DNA of 64,000 nucleotides from a bacterium (lineage in GTDB: Bacteria > Verrucomicrobiota > Verrucomicrobiia > Limisphaerales > UBA11358). The notes below the pieces were generated by a model. It searched no databases, was not told the origin of the DNA, and worked only from the letters and a program-made list of their open reading frames with translations. Location of the stretch: the NCBI GenBank assembly GCA_021813325.1, contig JAKALA010000008.1:21191-85190 (forward strand), written 5' to 3'. Shown in pieces: positions 21,794 to 30,940 of the stretch (within the stretch, counting starts at the first letter, position 1; every line of letters begins with the position of its first letter). The position numbers were made by a program, and so were the translations under genes.

Positions 21794-22341
21794 TTTTTGA
21801 GGAGCGCAAATTTGTTGTATTTGACGAGCATGAAGGCCATTGCGACCAGCGCCATGTGAATGCCCAGCCAGGAAATGCCGTCATCCTGTTTGATCAGGAT
21901 CAGGCCGATGGTCAGCATGATGTAGATCAAACCTTGCAGGAAAAGCGAAAGGCGGGTGCCGAGACCGAGCAGCAACATCACGCCCGTGGCCAGCAGGGCC
22001 GGTCCCAGCAGGGCGTTGAAGGCGTTCGTGGCGAAATGGGGCAGCATCACTTCATTGGCGAATTTGCCTTTCAGCCCCGCCGGAATGCCGGAGTAATTGG
22101 CGGCGGCGTAATACTTGACCTTCATTTCCACCAAGGCGCCGCTGGCGTCGGGCAGGCCGGTGGTCGGATCAATCAACGGCTGTTGCACCGTTTTATAGGC
22201 GCCAAACTTTTCAATGCCGGTGAAAAGCGCCCGCACCCCCAGCCAGCCGCGCAAGAGCAGGAAGGCGAGCGAGTAGTCCAAGTTGCCGCCACACTGGGTT
22301 TGGCCGGTGGCGTTCGGTTTGTTTTCAGTGGTTTCTTTCAT
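21787..22341 (-). CDS. DoxX-like membrane protein
   Basis: A 184-residue protein with four predicted helices: LAFLLLRGWLGVRALFTGIE, LLGPALLATGVMLLLGLG, LFLQGLIYIMLTIGLILI and WLGIHMALVAMAFMLV. A roughly 65-residue extracytoplasmic loop lies between the first two. The topology and FTGIEKFG segment fit the DoxX/SURF4-like group, several of which pass electrons to quinone. It overlaps the lipoprotein oxidoreductase by 7 bases, so a role in reoxidising an exported dehydrogenase is an attractive inference. Confidence 0.7.
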   Translation of the reverse strand: MKETTENKPNATGQTQCGGNLDYSLAFLLLRGWLGVRALFTGIEKFGAYKTVQQPLIDPTTGLPDASGALVEMKVKYYAAANYSGIPAGLKGKFANEVMLPHFATNAFNALLGPALLATGVMLLLGLGTRLSLFLQGLIYIMLTIGLILIKQDDGISWLGIHMALVAMAFMLVKYNKFALLKKW

Positions 22342-22450
22342 TGTTTATTAACATTCAGGTTCCGAGCGGATGCGGGGGTAGGCGCTGGCTCTCGGCTGGA
22401 TGATTGTCGCCTGACACAATAGCCAAATTGCCTGAAGCGCCAATCATTTT

Positions 22451-23857
22451 TTAAGTTTTCCAATCCTTTCGGTAATGGGCCTGGATATATTTTTCGGCTT
22501 CCGGCTCGTGAGTCGCGCGCATCTCGCTTCCGTTCCAGCTTAATGTCTTTTGCATTCGCAAGGCCACCACGCCAGACAACACAATCTCCGTCAACTGGCC
22601 GCCGGTTTCAAAGTCTGAAAAAGTGGCCGGACCGCCATTGGCCGCATCCACCCATTCTTTCAGGTGGCCCGGGCTGCGGGGCAGTGTAAATGGGACATCT
22701 TGGGTGGCTTGATGATTCAAAATTCCCGACAATTTTTTTTCATCGTCCAATTGAATGTAATTGGCTCCGGGATGGGGCGCGCCGAATGTGAAACCGCGGT
22801 CGCCCCGAATCAACACGCCTGCATCCGGCAGGTTGCCAATGTGTTCGACGACGGACGCGGGGACAATTTTTTCGTCCGGCAACCAGCCGCCGTCATACCA
22901 CCAAAGAGTTACGGGCGGCAGTTCGTGGCGGGCGGCAAATTCAAAGCGGATGCGGACGCCTTTGGGATAGCTGTCGCTGTAACCATGCTGAACTTCCGGA
23001 GCGATGAAGGTTGGATATCCCAGCTTCAAGGCGCGGGCCGGCAAATTTAATCCATGACAACCCCAATCGGCCATCGAGCCGCCGCCAAAATCATACCACG
23101 CCCGCCACGCCCGCGGGTGATAGCAGCCGTCTTTGTAAGCGTGGAACGGCGCGGGGCCGATCCAGTTTTCCCAATGCAAACCCGCAGGCACGGGATTTTC
23201 GCCGGTGGGCCAGGATTGGCCGGCCTTGAAAGAACCGCTCGGCGGAACCCACACATGGACTTCGCGAACAGTGCCGATGGCGCCGCTCTGAATGATTTCT
23301 ATCGCCCGGCGCATGTTCGGCGAAGCGCTGCCTTGATTGCCCATTTGCGTGGCCTGCCGGGGGAATTGCCTGGCGAGTTGACGCAAAGCGCGCGCTTCGG
23401 AGATGGTATGGGTCAAAGGTTTTTCGCAAAACACATGTTTGCCGGCACGCAAGGCCGCTGCGGAGATCGACGCGTGCCAATGGTCGGGCGTGGCGATGAC
23501 CACCGCATCCACGTCGGACTGGAGCAAATCCCGGAAATCAGTGAATGTTTTCGGGGCGGGCGCCGGTTCCGGCAGGAATCGGCGGGCCTTGGCCATTTGT
23601 TCATCGTCCACGTCACAGAAAGCACTGACGTTGATCCCGCAGGTGAGACTCTCCTTCAACCGGCCGCTGCCCATGCCGCCGAGGCCAATGAATCCCACAT
23701 TAAGTTTCTGGTTGGAATCGGTCGCGCGAACCAAATTTGGAAATCCGATGGTGGACGAACCGGCCGCCAGCGCGGTGAGTTGCAGGAAGCGGCGGCGCGA
23801 CAGTTGTTTTTTGCCGCTTAAGTTAAGTTTGTTTAGTTTGCTCGTTCGTATGCTCAC
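22451..23857 (-). CDS. Tat-exported Gfo/Idh/MocA oxidoreductase
   Basis: A 468-residue family member. GTG 23857 (VSIRTSKLN) is my start; the tracked ORF extends 40 residues upstream without signal-like content. The twin-arginine leader is SRRRFLQLTALAAGSSTIGF. The Rossmann loop is VGFIGLGGMGSGRLKESL and the nucleotide motif CEKPLTHTISEAR. The usual GxHxxD reads GCHGLNL here, with Asp replaced by Asn, so the substrate pocket probably differs. It heads the leftward set; about 110 bases separate it from the DoxX-like gene. Confidence 0.88.
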   Translation of the reverse strand: MSIRTSKLNKLNLSGKKQLSRRRFLQLTALAAGSSTIGFPNLVRATDSNQKLNVGFIGLGGMGSGRLKESLTCGINVSAFCDVDDEQMAKARRFLPEPAPAPKTFTDFRDLLQSDVDAVVIATPDHWHASISAAALRAGKHVFCEKPLTHTISEARALRQLARQFPRQATQMGNQGSASPNMRRAIEIIQSGAIGTVREVHVWVPPSGSFKAGQSWPTGENPVPAGLHWENWIGPAPFHAYKDGCYHPRAWRAWYDFGGGSMADWGCHGLNLPARALKLGYPTFIAPEVQHGYSDSYPKGVRIRFEFAARHELPPVTLWWYDGGWLPDEKIVPASVVEHIGNLPDAGVLIRGDRGFTFGAPHPGANYIQLDDEKKLSGILNHQATQDVPFTLPRSPGHLKEWVDAANGGPATFSDFETGGQLTEIVLSGVVALRMQKTLSWNGSEMRATHEPEAEKYIQAHYRKDWKT

Positions 23858-24000
23858 GCGCGTATCAAGGAGTTGACGTTTTTCGTTAAGTTCTGGTTTC
23901 AAAAAACATTGGCAGGTTATCAGGAATTGAAAATCTTTTTTTCGGATACTTGACCTGTCTGTCCGGCTTGGCAACATGACGTCACAAATCTCACTTGCTT

Positions 24001-25038
24001 ATGTCACGAACTGTCACTCTCTTCACCGGTCAATGGGCCGATCTTCCGCTGGCCAAACTGCTGCCACTCGTCAAAAAGATGGGTTACGAAGGCGTGGAAC
24101 TCTGCTGCTGGGGCGATCACTTTGAAGTGGATCGCGCACTGGCGGAGCCAGATTACGTCAAAAAGAAGTGGGCGCTTCTAAGCAAGCACGGGCTGACATG
24201 TCAGGCCATTTCCACTCATCTGGTCGGTCAAGCGGTGTGCGATTTGATCGATGAGCGGCATCAACCGATTCTGCCGCCGGATGTCTGGGGCGATGGCAAG
24301 CCGGAAGGCGTGCGTCAACGGGCCGCTGAAAAAGTAAAAGCCACGGCGCGGGCGGCGAGAACGTTTTTCAACGCCAAACCCGGGCGCAAGGGCGGCGATG
24401 ACTTTCCGGCGGTCGTCAATGGCTTCACCGGTTCCAGCATCTGGCACGCGTTGTATGCGTTTCCGCCGACGAACCAGGCATACATCAATCGCGGCTTTGC
24501 CGATTTCGCCAAGCGCTGGCTGCCGATTCTGGATGTGTTTGAAAAGGAGAACGTCAATTTTGCTTTGGAGGTGCATCCCACGGAAATTGCGTTTGATATT
24601 GCTTCCGCCCGGCGCGCGCTGGAAGCCGTGAACAATCATCCGCGCTTTGGGTTCAACTACGATCCGTCACACCTGGGCTATCAAGGCGTGAATTACGTGA
24701 AATTCATTCGTGAATTTTCCCGGCGCATTTTCCACGCGCACATGAAGGACGCGTGGTGGGGGCACGGCGACGGTTCGGTGGGCGTGTTCGGCGGGCACAC
24801 GGATTTCACGGATGCCCGGCGTTATTGGGATTTTCGTTCGCTGGGCCACGGCGACATTAATTTCGAGGAAATCATCGTCGCACTGAATGACATTGGTTAT
24901 CGCGGGCCGCTTTCCGTGGAATGGGAAGACGGACGCATGGACCGCATTCACGGCGCCACGGAAAGTTGTGCGTTTGTCCGGAAACTCGACTTTACTCCCA
25001 ACCAGGCGGCCTTTGACGCCGCCTTCGCGAGAAAATAA
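24001..25038 (+). CDS. Sugar phosphate isomerase/epimerase (xylose isomerase-like TIM barrel)
   Basis: A 345-residue AP_endonuc_2-type TIM barrel. ATG 24001 was preferred over TTG 23995. Metal-site segments are visible: [13 protein letters not shown] (Glu), [14 protein letters not shown] (Asp/His), [11 protein letters not shown] (His) and [12 protein letters not shown] (Glu). Members isomerise, epimerise or beta-eliminate sugars and keto-sugars with a divalent metal. There is no signal peptide, so it is cytoplasmic. It is first in the rightward set with a Gfo/Idh, a DUF1080 hydrolase and ThuA, which supports action on an oxidised sugar. Confidence 0.88.
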   Translation: MSRTVTLFTGQWADLPLAKLLPLVKKMGYEGVELCCWGDHFEVDRALAEPDYVKKKWALLSKHGLTCQAISTHLVGQAVCDLIDERHQPILPPDVWGDGKPEGVRQRAAEKVKATARAARTFFNAKPGRKGGDDFPAVVNGFTGSSIWHALYAFPPTNQAYINRGFADFAKRWLPILDVFEKENVNFALEVHPTEIAFDIASARRALEAVNNHPRFGFNYDPSHLGYQGVNYVKFIREFSRRIFHAHMKDAWWGHGDGSVGVFGGHTDFTDARRYWDFRSLGHGDINFEEIIVALNDIGYRGPLSVEWEDGRMDRIHGATESCAFVRKLDFTPNQAAFDAAFARK

Positions 25039-25260
25039 CGAGTGGAAAGCCGGCATGATACTTCAGCCTCCGTTTTCACGGAGGCCGTTGCCGAAAGCTG
25101 TAATTAAAATTCGTGGCTTGTTTCAGGGACTTGGTTTCCCTAGTTTGAATTCTCCAATCAAAATTTTATGCCAGATCTGGTTCGAAACGGCTGACGCCAT
25201 TTGTCTTTGAACGAATGGCACGTGAAAACCCTCTTAAATAACCTTAAACAAATCACATCC

Positions 25261-26448
25261 ATGTCAAATAAACCCCTCAATGTCGGGCTGGTCGGCGGTG
25301 GCAAAGGCGCATTTATTGTAAATCCGCACCAAAAGGCCATTCACTTTGATGGCACGCGCCGCGTCGTGGCCGGGGCGCTTTTCCCTGATCCAAAAATTGC
25401 CTTGGAAGAGGCGGCCAAGTGGCCGTATCCCATTAAAGGTTACGGTTCCTACGATGAAATGATCGCGGCGAACCAGTCATTGCCTGAAGACGAAAAGCTG
25501 GATTACATCCTGATCGTCACGCCCAATTTTGTCCACTACGACCCGGCCATGAAAGCCATGAAAGCCGGGATTGCCGTCTTTTGTGAGAAGCCATTGTGCC
25601 TGAATTTGAAAGAAGCCAATGCGCTGGTCAAAACGTCCCGCAAACTGGGCGTGCCGTTTGCCGTGGCGCATACGTATCTCGGTCATTGGACAAGTCGCTT
25701 CGCCCGTTACATCGTGCAAAGCGGCCTGCTGGGCGACGTGCGCTGGGTGGACAGCTATTATAACCAAGGCTGGCTGGCGACCAAACTCGAGGCCACCGGC
25801 CAGCAGCAGGCCTCGTGGCGCGTTGATCCCAAGCGGGCTGGTGGTTCCGGCTGTGGCGGCGATATCGGCACCCACGCCTTGATGCAACTTCGCTATGTAA
25901 CCGGATTGAACGTCACCCACGTCTCGGCTCACATGGAAACATTTGTGCAAGGGCGGATGCTGGACGATCATTTCACGATCTATTGCAAGCTCAACAACGG
26001 TGGCAAGGCGCTGGTTCGCGCGTCGCAAATTTGCATTGGCCACAAAAATGAACTCGGCATCGTCGTGGCGGGCACCAAAGGCACCTTGCGCTGGCGGCAG
26101 GAGGAACCCGAGAGCATCACCATTCATCTACCCAACCAGCCGGATCGCGTTTACTGGCGGGGGGCGGTGACGCCCGGGGACGGGTTTTTGCCGGGCGATG
26201 TTCCGGCTGATTTGATGGCGGAACCGACCGTTCCTTCGGGCCATCCGGAAGCGTTCCACGATGCCTTTGCCCGGCTGCACAGGTGTTTCGAAGCCGATGT
26301 CCGCAAATGGAAGGCCGGCGAAAAATTCAGTTGCGATGGCAGCAAATACGCAAACGTGGAAGACGGCTGGAATGGAATTGCGTTCATTGAAACCTGCGTC
26401 AAGAGCAACCAAAAGAACGGCGCCTGGACGGCAATGCCTAAACAATAA
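25261..26448 (+). CDS. Cytoplasmic Gfo/Idh/MocA family oxidoreductase
   Basis: A 395-residue member without a Tat leader; ATG 25261 (MSNKPLNVGLVGGGKGAF) starts right at the Rossmann fold, and the 20-residue upstream extension in the track is dropped. It has CEKPLCLNLKEANALV for nucleotide binding. The GxHxxD position reads GTHALMQ, with Met in place of Asp. It would reduce or oxidise a sugar (or keto-sugar) inside the cell, in contrast to the three exported relatives. It lies 24 bases before the DUF1080 gene. Confidence 0.9.
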   Translation: MSNKPLNVGLVGGGKGAFIVNPHQKAIHFDGTRRVVAGALFPDPKIALEEAAKWPYPIKGYGSYDEMIAANQSLPEDEKLDYILIVTPNFVHYDPAMKAMKAGIAVFCEKPLCLNLKEANALVKTSRKLGVPFAVAHTYLGHWTSRFARYIVQSGLLGDVRWVDSYYNQGWLATKLEATGQQQASWRVDPKRAGGSGCGGDIGTHALMQLRYVTGLNVTHVSAHMETFVQGRMLDDHFTIYCKLNNGGKALVRASQICIGHKNELGIVVAGTKGTLRWRQEEPESITIHLPNQPDRVYWRGAVTPGDGFLPGDVPADLMAEPTVPSGHPEAFHDAFARLHRCFEADVRKWKAGEKFSCDGSKYANVEDGWNGIAFIETCVKSNQKNGAWTAMPKQ

Positions 26449-26472
26449 TTTCGTAACCATAACTAAAATCAC

Positions 26473-27300
26473 ATGAACATGAAAATAACCTCCCTGGCCT
26501 TGGTGACTGTTTTGACCGCGCTTTCGCCCCTGGCACACGCTCAAAAGCCGGTCGAAACCATCATTGATGGCGTTGCGGGCTTTCAAGACACGCCGATGGA
26601 ACCAGACGGCAAATGGCACGTGCATGATCCAGCGCGTCCGCAGCCCCCCATCGTAACGCCGGGCACCTTCAGCCAAAACGCCACGCCGCCAAGTGACGCG
26701 ATCGTGCTGTTTGATGGAAAAGATTTGTCGCAATGGCGGGACAAGGGCAAAGGCGGCCCCGCGCAATGGCGCGTGGAAGACGGCGTGGCGGTTTCCGCCA
26801 AGGGTGACATCGTCACCACCAACAAATTTGGTGACATTCAGTTGCATTTGGAATTCCGTGAGCCGACACCGCCTAGGGACAGCGGCCAGGGCCGGGGCAA
26901 CAGCGGCATTTTCTTCATGGGACTTTATGAAGTTCAGGTTCTGGATTGTTACAACAACAAAACCTATGCCGACGGAGCCACCGGAGGATTGTATGGGCAG
27001 CATCCGGCTCTGGCTAACGCCTGCCGCCCGCCCGGAGAATGGGAGACCTACGACATCATCTTTACCGCGCCTCGCTTCGGCGAAGGCGGAAAATTGGAGT
27101 CGCCGGCGTATGCGACGGTGATTTTGAATGGCGTAGTGGTGCAAAATCACCAGGCGTTTCGCGGGGCCACCAACTGGCGTTCGCTTGGCAGCTACTCGCC
27201 GCATGATGCGGAACTGCCATTGGGGCTGCAATATCACAACAATTCCGTTTCCTTCCGCAACATTTGGGTGCGGAAGGTGCCGATGGTGAACGAACCCTAA
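26473..27300 (+). CDS. Secreted DUF1080 (3-keto-disaccharide hydrolase-like) protein
   Basis: A 275-residue exported protein with signal peptide MNMKITSLALVTVLTALSPL, cleaved near AHAQ. The laminarinase-like beta-sandwich begins at IVLFDGKDLSQW and continues with GDIQLHLEFREP, GNSGIFFMGLYEVQVLD and WETYDIIFTAPRF, all typical of PF06439. Characterised relatives hydrolyse 3-keto-glycosides made by Gfo/Idh-type dehydrogenases. Placement between a Gfo/Idh gene and ThuA fits that pathway. The exact substrate is not readable. Confidence 0.9.
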   Translation: MNMKITSLALVTVLTALSPLAHAQKPVETIIDGVAGFQDTPMEPDGKWHVHDPARPQPPIVTPGTFSQNATPPSDAIVLFDGKDLSQWRDKGKGGPAQWRVEDGVAVSAKGDIVTTNKFGDIQLHLEFREPTPPRDSGQGRGNSGIFFMGLYEVQVLDCYNNKTYADGATGGLYGQHPALANACRPPGEWETYDIIFTAPRFGEGGKLESPAYATVILNGVVVQNHQAFRGATNWRSLGSYSPHDAELPLGLQYHNNSVSFRNIWVRKVPMVNEP

Positions 27301-27322
27301 GCCGCGTGAACGAGGTAAAGTT

Positions 27323-28207
27323 ATGAAAAAAATTATCGTTTTACTGGCGATTTCACTGCTGACGGTGGCGGTTCAGGCCGCGCCCAAAAAATTGTTGGTG
27401 GTCACCACCACCACCGGGTTCCGTCACAGCTCCATTCCGACGCTTGAAAAGGTTCTGGCGGAGCTTGGTCAGGAAAGCGGCGAGTTTACGGTTGATTATA
27501 TTCATCAGCCGCCGGGACAGCCGGGAAATCTCAAGAACGATGCGTCGCCCGAAGAAAAAGCCGAGCATCAAGCGGCGGTTGAAAAATGGAACGCCGAGTT
27601 GAAAGCCGCTTTGCAGAAACTGTCGCCGGAGTCATTGAAAAATTATGATGGCGTGGTTTTCGCCAGCACGACGGGCGACTTGCCCATTCCCGACCCGCAG
27701 GGTCTGCTGGATTGGATTAAAGCCGGTCACGCGTTTATTGGCATTCATGCCGCCAGCGACACATTTCACAATTGGCCGGGTTACATCGAAATGCTGGGTG
27801 GCGAATTCAAGCATCATGGCCCGCAAGTGAGCGTGGTCTGTTTGAACGAAGACCCGCAGCATCCGGCCAACGTAAAATTGGGCAAGACCTGGACCATTTC
27901 GCAGGAGGAAATTTATCAATTCAAAAACTACGATGCGTCGAAAGTTCATGACCTGTTGATCATGGACAAACATCCGGAAAATCATGAGCCTGGTCACTTT
28001 CCTGTGTCCTGGTGCCATAACTATGGCGCGGGCAAGGTGTTTTATACTTCGCTGGGGCATCGGGAGGACATTATTGACGCGGATCCCACTCTAAAAGACC
28101 GCAAAAACTCCCCGGAAATCAGCCGGGCCTATCAGGCGCATGTGCTTGGAGGCATTGAATGGGCATTGGGATTGAAACCGGGTGCTCCCGCCGCTCCAGT
28201 CCAATGA
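27323..28207 (+). CDS. Secreted ThuA domain protein
   Basis: A 294-residue protein with signal peptide MKKIIVLLAISLLTVAVQAA. A ThuA-type (class I amidotransferase-like) fold follows: KKLLVVTTTTGFRHSSIPTL, YDGVVFASTTGDLPIPDPQG, FIGIHAASDTFHNWPGY and WCHNYGAGKVFYTSLGH. ThuA proteins accompany 3-keto-sugar dehydrogenases (named after trehalose utilisation), but their reaction is not settled. It is last in the rightward set, 22 bases after the DUF1080 gene, with a strong terminator 37 bases downstream. Confidence 0.9.
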   Translation: MKKIIVLLAISLLTVAVQAAPKKLLVVTTTTGFRHSSIPTLEKVLAELGQESGEFTVDYIHQPPGQPGNLKNDASPEEKAEHQAAVEKWNAELKAALQKLSPESLKNYDGVVFASTTGDLPIPDPQGLLDWIKAGHAFIGIHAASDTFHNWPGYIEMLGGEFKHHGPQVSVVCLNEDPQHPANVKLGKTWTISQEEIYQFKNYDASKVHDLLIMDKHPENHEPGHFPVSWCHNYGAGKVFYTSLGHREDIIDADPTLKDRKNSPEISRAYQAHVLGGIEWALGLKPGAPAAPVQ

Positions 28208-28243
28208 GCGGGTTGCGAGCGCAAGTTTGAGTCGCTCGTTTCG

Positions 28244-28279
28244 CAGACGCCGGATTGATAATCCGGCGTCTGCTATTTT
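28244..28279 (+). terminator. Intrinsic terminator after thuA
   Basis: CAGACGCCGGAT-TGATA-ATCCGGCGTCTG is a perfect 12-bp stem with a 5-base loop, followed by CTATTTTG. It closes the rightward oxidoreductase unit. Confidence 0.85.
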
Positions 28280-29082
28280 GTGGCCTTGGCTGATTTCGGG
28301 ATTTACGTTAGAAATCGCATTCGATGCAACGGGCGGATGATCCTAGATTTCGCACTGGAAACCGCGAAATACGCGAACCGGCCAGGATTTCGGAACCATT
28401 ACTCATTCACCTGGTGGGTGAAGGAATTTGGCGGTCTCACAGACTCGCTTTGGCCTTGGTTTTCGGGGGGTGGGGGGGTGATCCGCAGTTTATCCCAACG
28501 CGGATTTTAGGTGGATGCGGGTTTGATTTTTGGCGGATCGAAATTTTGTAAAGCTTTCCAAATCAAGCATGCCGTTCAAAACCCAATCAATTTGGCGCGG
28601 GACCATTTGATTTGGAGAATAACGGCTTATCTGAAGGATTATAGAAATTGACTGTATGCTTTCTGTTTTGAAGTGTTTCAAATAAATGGACACAGAATTT
28701 TGCCGGGAAATTGCGGCCGGATTCGCGGGGCTGAAAGCGGGGTGGAAATTATTTCCGCCGTGGTGACGCGGTGGAAATAATGACCGGATCCGGCATTGGT
28801 TCAAGTTGGGAGGCTGGCAACATTTGCCTTCAGACGTTTGGAAGCAGACTTTTTTTCCGGGGATTTTGGGAATGGCAACCAATGGCCGCATCGGAAGTTT
28901 TTCATCGGAAAAAATGCGCGAAAATTTTTGTGAATTTTTTTTAGACTTGATTTCTGATTCCCGGTTTTTGCAAGGAACGCAATTGAAGGCAGTTCTGTTT
29001 TTTATAAAAACTTTAGCTGAATTTTTAGGGAAAAATACTGGGTCGCCAAACGATCTGGCAGCCTTTCTGCGATTGGTCTGGC
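28280..29082. other. Gene-poor, partly AT-rich intergenic stretch
   Basis: About 800 bases with no ORF that looks like a protein; the tracked ORFs have arbitrary composition. Visible structure: a palindrome GGTGGAAAT-T-ATTTCCGCC at 28741-28759 (one G-T pair), with GGTGGAAAT recurring at about 28770, and a strongly AT-rich segment around 28900-29040. The latter could hold the leader and promoter of the FN3 gene. Nothing else is recognisable. Confidence 0.5.
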
Positions 29083-29634
29083 ATGTTGTTGGAAGTCGTT
29101 CATCGCAGAGTAAAGTTGCTGGTCTTGAAGTTGATCATTACCGCCTTCCCGATTCTGGTTCTTCAATCTTCAGTTCATGCCGGACAAAGTATCACCTTGG
29201 CCTGGGATGCCAGTGGCGACTCCAGTGCCGCCGGCTACAAAATTTATTACGGAACCACGAGTCGCAATTACACCAACTCCGTGGATGTCGGAAACGTTAC
29301 AAATGCCACCCTCAATCTGCCCGAGACTGGAGTCACTTATTATTTTGCGGCCACGACCTATGATAGCGCCGGCAACGAAAGTGATTTTTCAAACGAAACC
29401 ACTGGTTATGTGGCGCAGGTGTCCAGCGTTGCCAGCGCGTTAACCGCCGTTACGAGCGGCGGCGGTCAATTTGGTTTTACGGTGACTGGAACATTCGGAG
29501 CTTCTTACATCGTTCAAGCCTCAACCAACATGGCGGATTGGGTTTCGGTGGAAACCAACGCGGCTCCGTTTAATTTCGTGGATGTTGAAGCGGCTTCGTA
29601 TCCTCAACGTTTCTATCGCACCGTTGCTCTGTAA
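29083..29634 (+). CDS. Small secreted FN3 domain protein
   Basis: A 183-residue protein with a hydrophobic leader (LLVLKLIITAFPILVLQSSV, cleavage near VHA). One fibronectin III domain covers about residues 35-112: SITLAWDASGDSSAAGYKIY, YTNSVDVGNVTNATL and TYYFAATTYDSAGNES. The last 45 residues (YIVQASTNMADWVSVETNAA to QRFYRTVAL) form the same C-terminal module as in the two giant proteins at 52-59 kb. No catalytic residues are visible. It is probably a surface or matrix adhesin-like protein; no operon partners. Confidence 0.75.
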   Translation: MLLEVVHRRVKLLVLKLIITAFPILVLQSSVHAGQSITLAWDASGDSSAAGYKIYYGTTSRNYTNSVDVGNVTNATLNLPETGVTYYFAATTYDSAGNESDFSNETTGYVAQVSSVASALTAVTSGGGQFGFTVTGTFGASYIVQASTNMADWVSVETNAAPFNFVDVEAASYPQRFYRTVAL

Positions 29635-29728
29635 CGCGGTGGAGCGTGTGCGCCCGCCTCTTGCGCCGTCGATTTATCGCGATCTGACTGGTGATGGCTG
29701 CGGTCGATGTCCCGACGATTTTTCGGGA

Positions 29729-30307
29729 TTATGGCGGAATGCGGGCCTTTTCCACCCGGCCATCAAAATAGAGCGCATTTTTGCCCAAAGATTGCCCGTG
29801 AGCGCCGTGGAAGGGATTGGCATCACCAATGAGCGGGGTGTCATTCTTCCCGCCGAACAGGTCGTCCACGATCACTTGGGCCTGGTTCGTAAAGATCGGC
29901 GCTTGTTGCGGAGACTGGTAAGCGGCGCCATTGAGCCAGAAATTCCAGGAATAGCTGGTCAATTCCACGGGGAAAATCGTCAGATCCGCCGGGCAGGCAA
30001 ACAGCTTGTTCGTGGGTTGATTGGGGAATAGTGTGATGGTAATGGGCTTCCATTCCGGATGGCCGCTGGGCAGCAGCCCGGCGCATTTGGGCAGATGCTC
30101 GTTATTTTCCTGGACGTAAATATTCAATTGAATGCCAATCTGGTGCAGGTTGTTGACGCACGCGATGGAATGGGCCGCGCTCTTGGCGCGGGCCAGCGCC
30201 GGCATCAACATGGCGGCAAGGATGCCAATGATGGCAATGACCACCAGCAGTTCGATCAAGGTGAAGGCGATGGCGTCGGATCGTTTTGAGCAAGATTTTT
30301 TTCGCAT
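29729..30307 (-). CDS. Prepilin-type N-terminal cleavage/methylation domain protein (pseudopilin)
   Basis: A 192-residue type II secretion/type IV pilus-like pseudopilin. The leader [14 protein letters not shown] precedes the prepilin-peptidase site and hydrophobic helix [20 protein letters not shown], where the Glu at position 5 is present. The globular part has the family [15 protein letters not shown] and ends with the usual [23 protein letters not shown] block. Such paralogues are numerous in Verrucomicrobia and often act outside classical pili. It lies 4 bases after the membrane protein gene and is probably cotranscribed. Confidence 0.9.
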   Translation of the reverse strand: MRKKSCSKRSDAIAFTLIELLVVIAIIGILAAMLMPALARAKSAAHSIACVNNLHQIGIQLNIYVQENNEHLPKCAGLLPSGHPEWKPITITLFPNQPTNKLFACPADLTIFPVELTSYSWNFWLNGAAYQSPQQAPIFTNQAQVIVDDLFGGKNDTPLIGDANPFHGAHGQSLGKNALYFDGRVEKARIPP

Positions 30308-30311
30308 AAAA

Positions 30312-30872
30312 TCAATGTTGCGGTTGAAGGCTGGAAATGGTTTTGAGCAGTTGCGAAATCACCGGGGTGGTCTGGTCGCGATAATAAACATCCTGGGTGT
30401 TGTAGAGGGCGGTGGCCTGCTTGAGCATTTGGTTGCCCTGTGGCGAAAACAGGCGCGCGCTCAACTCCGCGCGTTGGCCGGGCGTCAGATTTTCCCGGTA
30501 TTTTTCCACCCAGTTGGCCGAGGCGTTGATGTTGGCCTGACGCTGGTTTGCCGGCGAATGCTTGACCAGCAGTTGCATCGCGCGAATGTGGTCCTGGTCA
30601 AAGAAACCAAGGAATGCCTTTTCCCGATTGGCCGGATCGGTTTGCGGCCCGTAACGGCCTTCGAGGAATTTCTCAAACCGCTTGTCGGGATCGTGAATGT
30701 CGCGCGCCGCAATGCCCGCCCGGATGTCCTGCATCAATTCCGGAGGCAGATGCCGGATGCGATGAACGACATAAGCCCCGGCGACTACCAGCACGACCAG
30801 GAAAACAGCGTTGATCTGCCAGAAACGGCGCCAAAAATTGGATTTTCGCGTCTTGACGGGTTTTACTTGCAT
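30312..30872 (-). CDS. Unknown single-pass membrane protein
   Basis: A 186-residue protein I do not recognise. A basic N-terminus ([18 protein letters not shown]) precedes one membrane helix, [17 protein letters not shown]. The rest is a mostly helical extracytoplasmic region rich in Gln, Asn and Arg. There are no Cys or obvious catalytic motifs. It is 4 bases upstream of the pseudopilin gene and about 70 bases after the NarL-like regulator, so it may belong to the same leftward unit. An accessory role in pseudopilin function is only a guess. Confidence 0.6.
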   Translation of the reverse strand: MQVKPVKTRKSNFWRRFWQINAVFLVVLVVAGAYVVHRIRHLPPELMQDIRAGIAARDIHDPDKRFEKFLEGRYGPQTDPANREKAFLGFFDQDHIRAMQLLVKHSPANQRQANINASANWVEKYRENLTPGQRAELSARLFSPQGNQMLKQATALYNTQDVYYRDQTTPVISQLLKTISSLQPQH

Positions 30873-30940
30873 GACCTGACTTTACCAAAAAGGCGGTGGG
30901 GATGGATGTGCCGGAAGTCATCTCCCGGCGACTCCAAAAG

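Noticed and set aside
23858-23977. 40-residue N-terminal extension of the third Gfo/Idh protein
   Set aside because: It has no leader features and would bury the twin-arginine signal; GTG 23857 gives a sensible Tat leader, though the exact start stays uncertain.
28490-28891. 133-residue ORF on the minus strand
   Set aside because: Composition is arbitrary, there is no start context or domain, and overlapping ORFs on the other strand look equally random.
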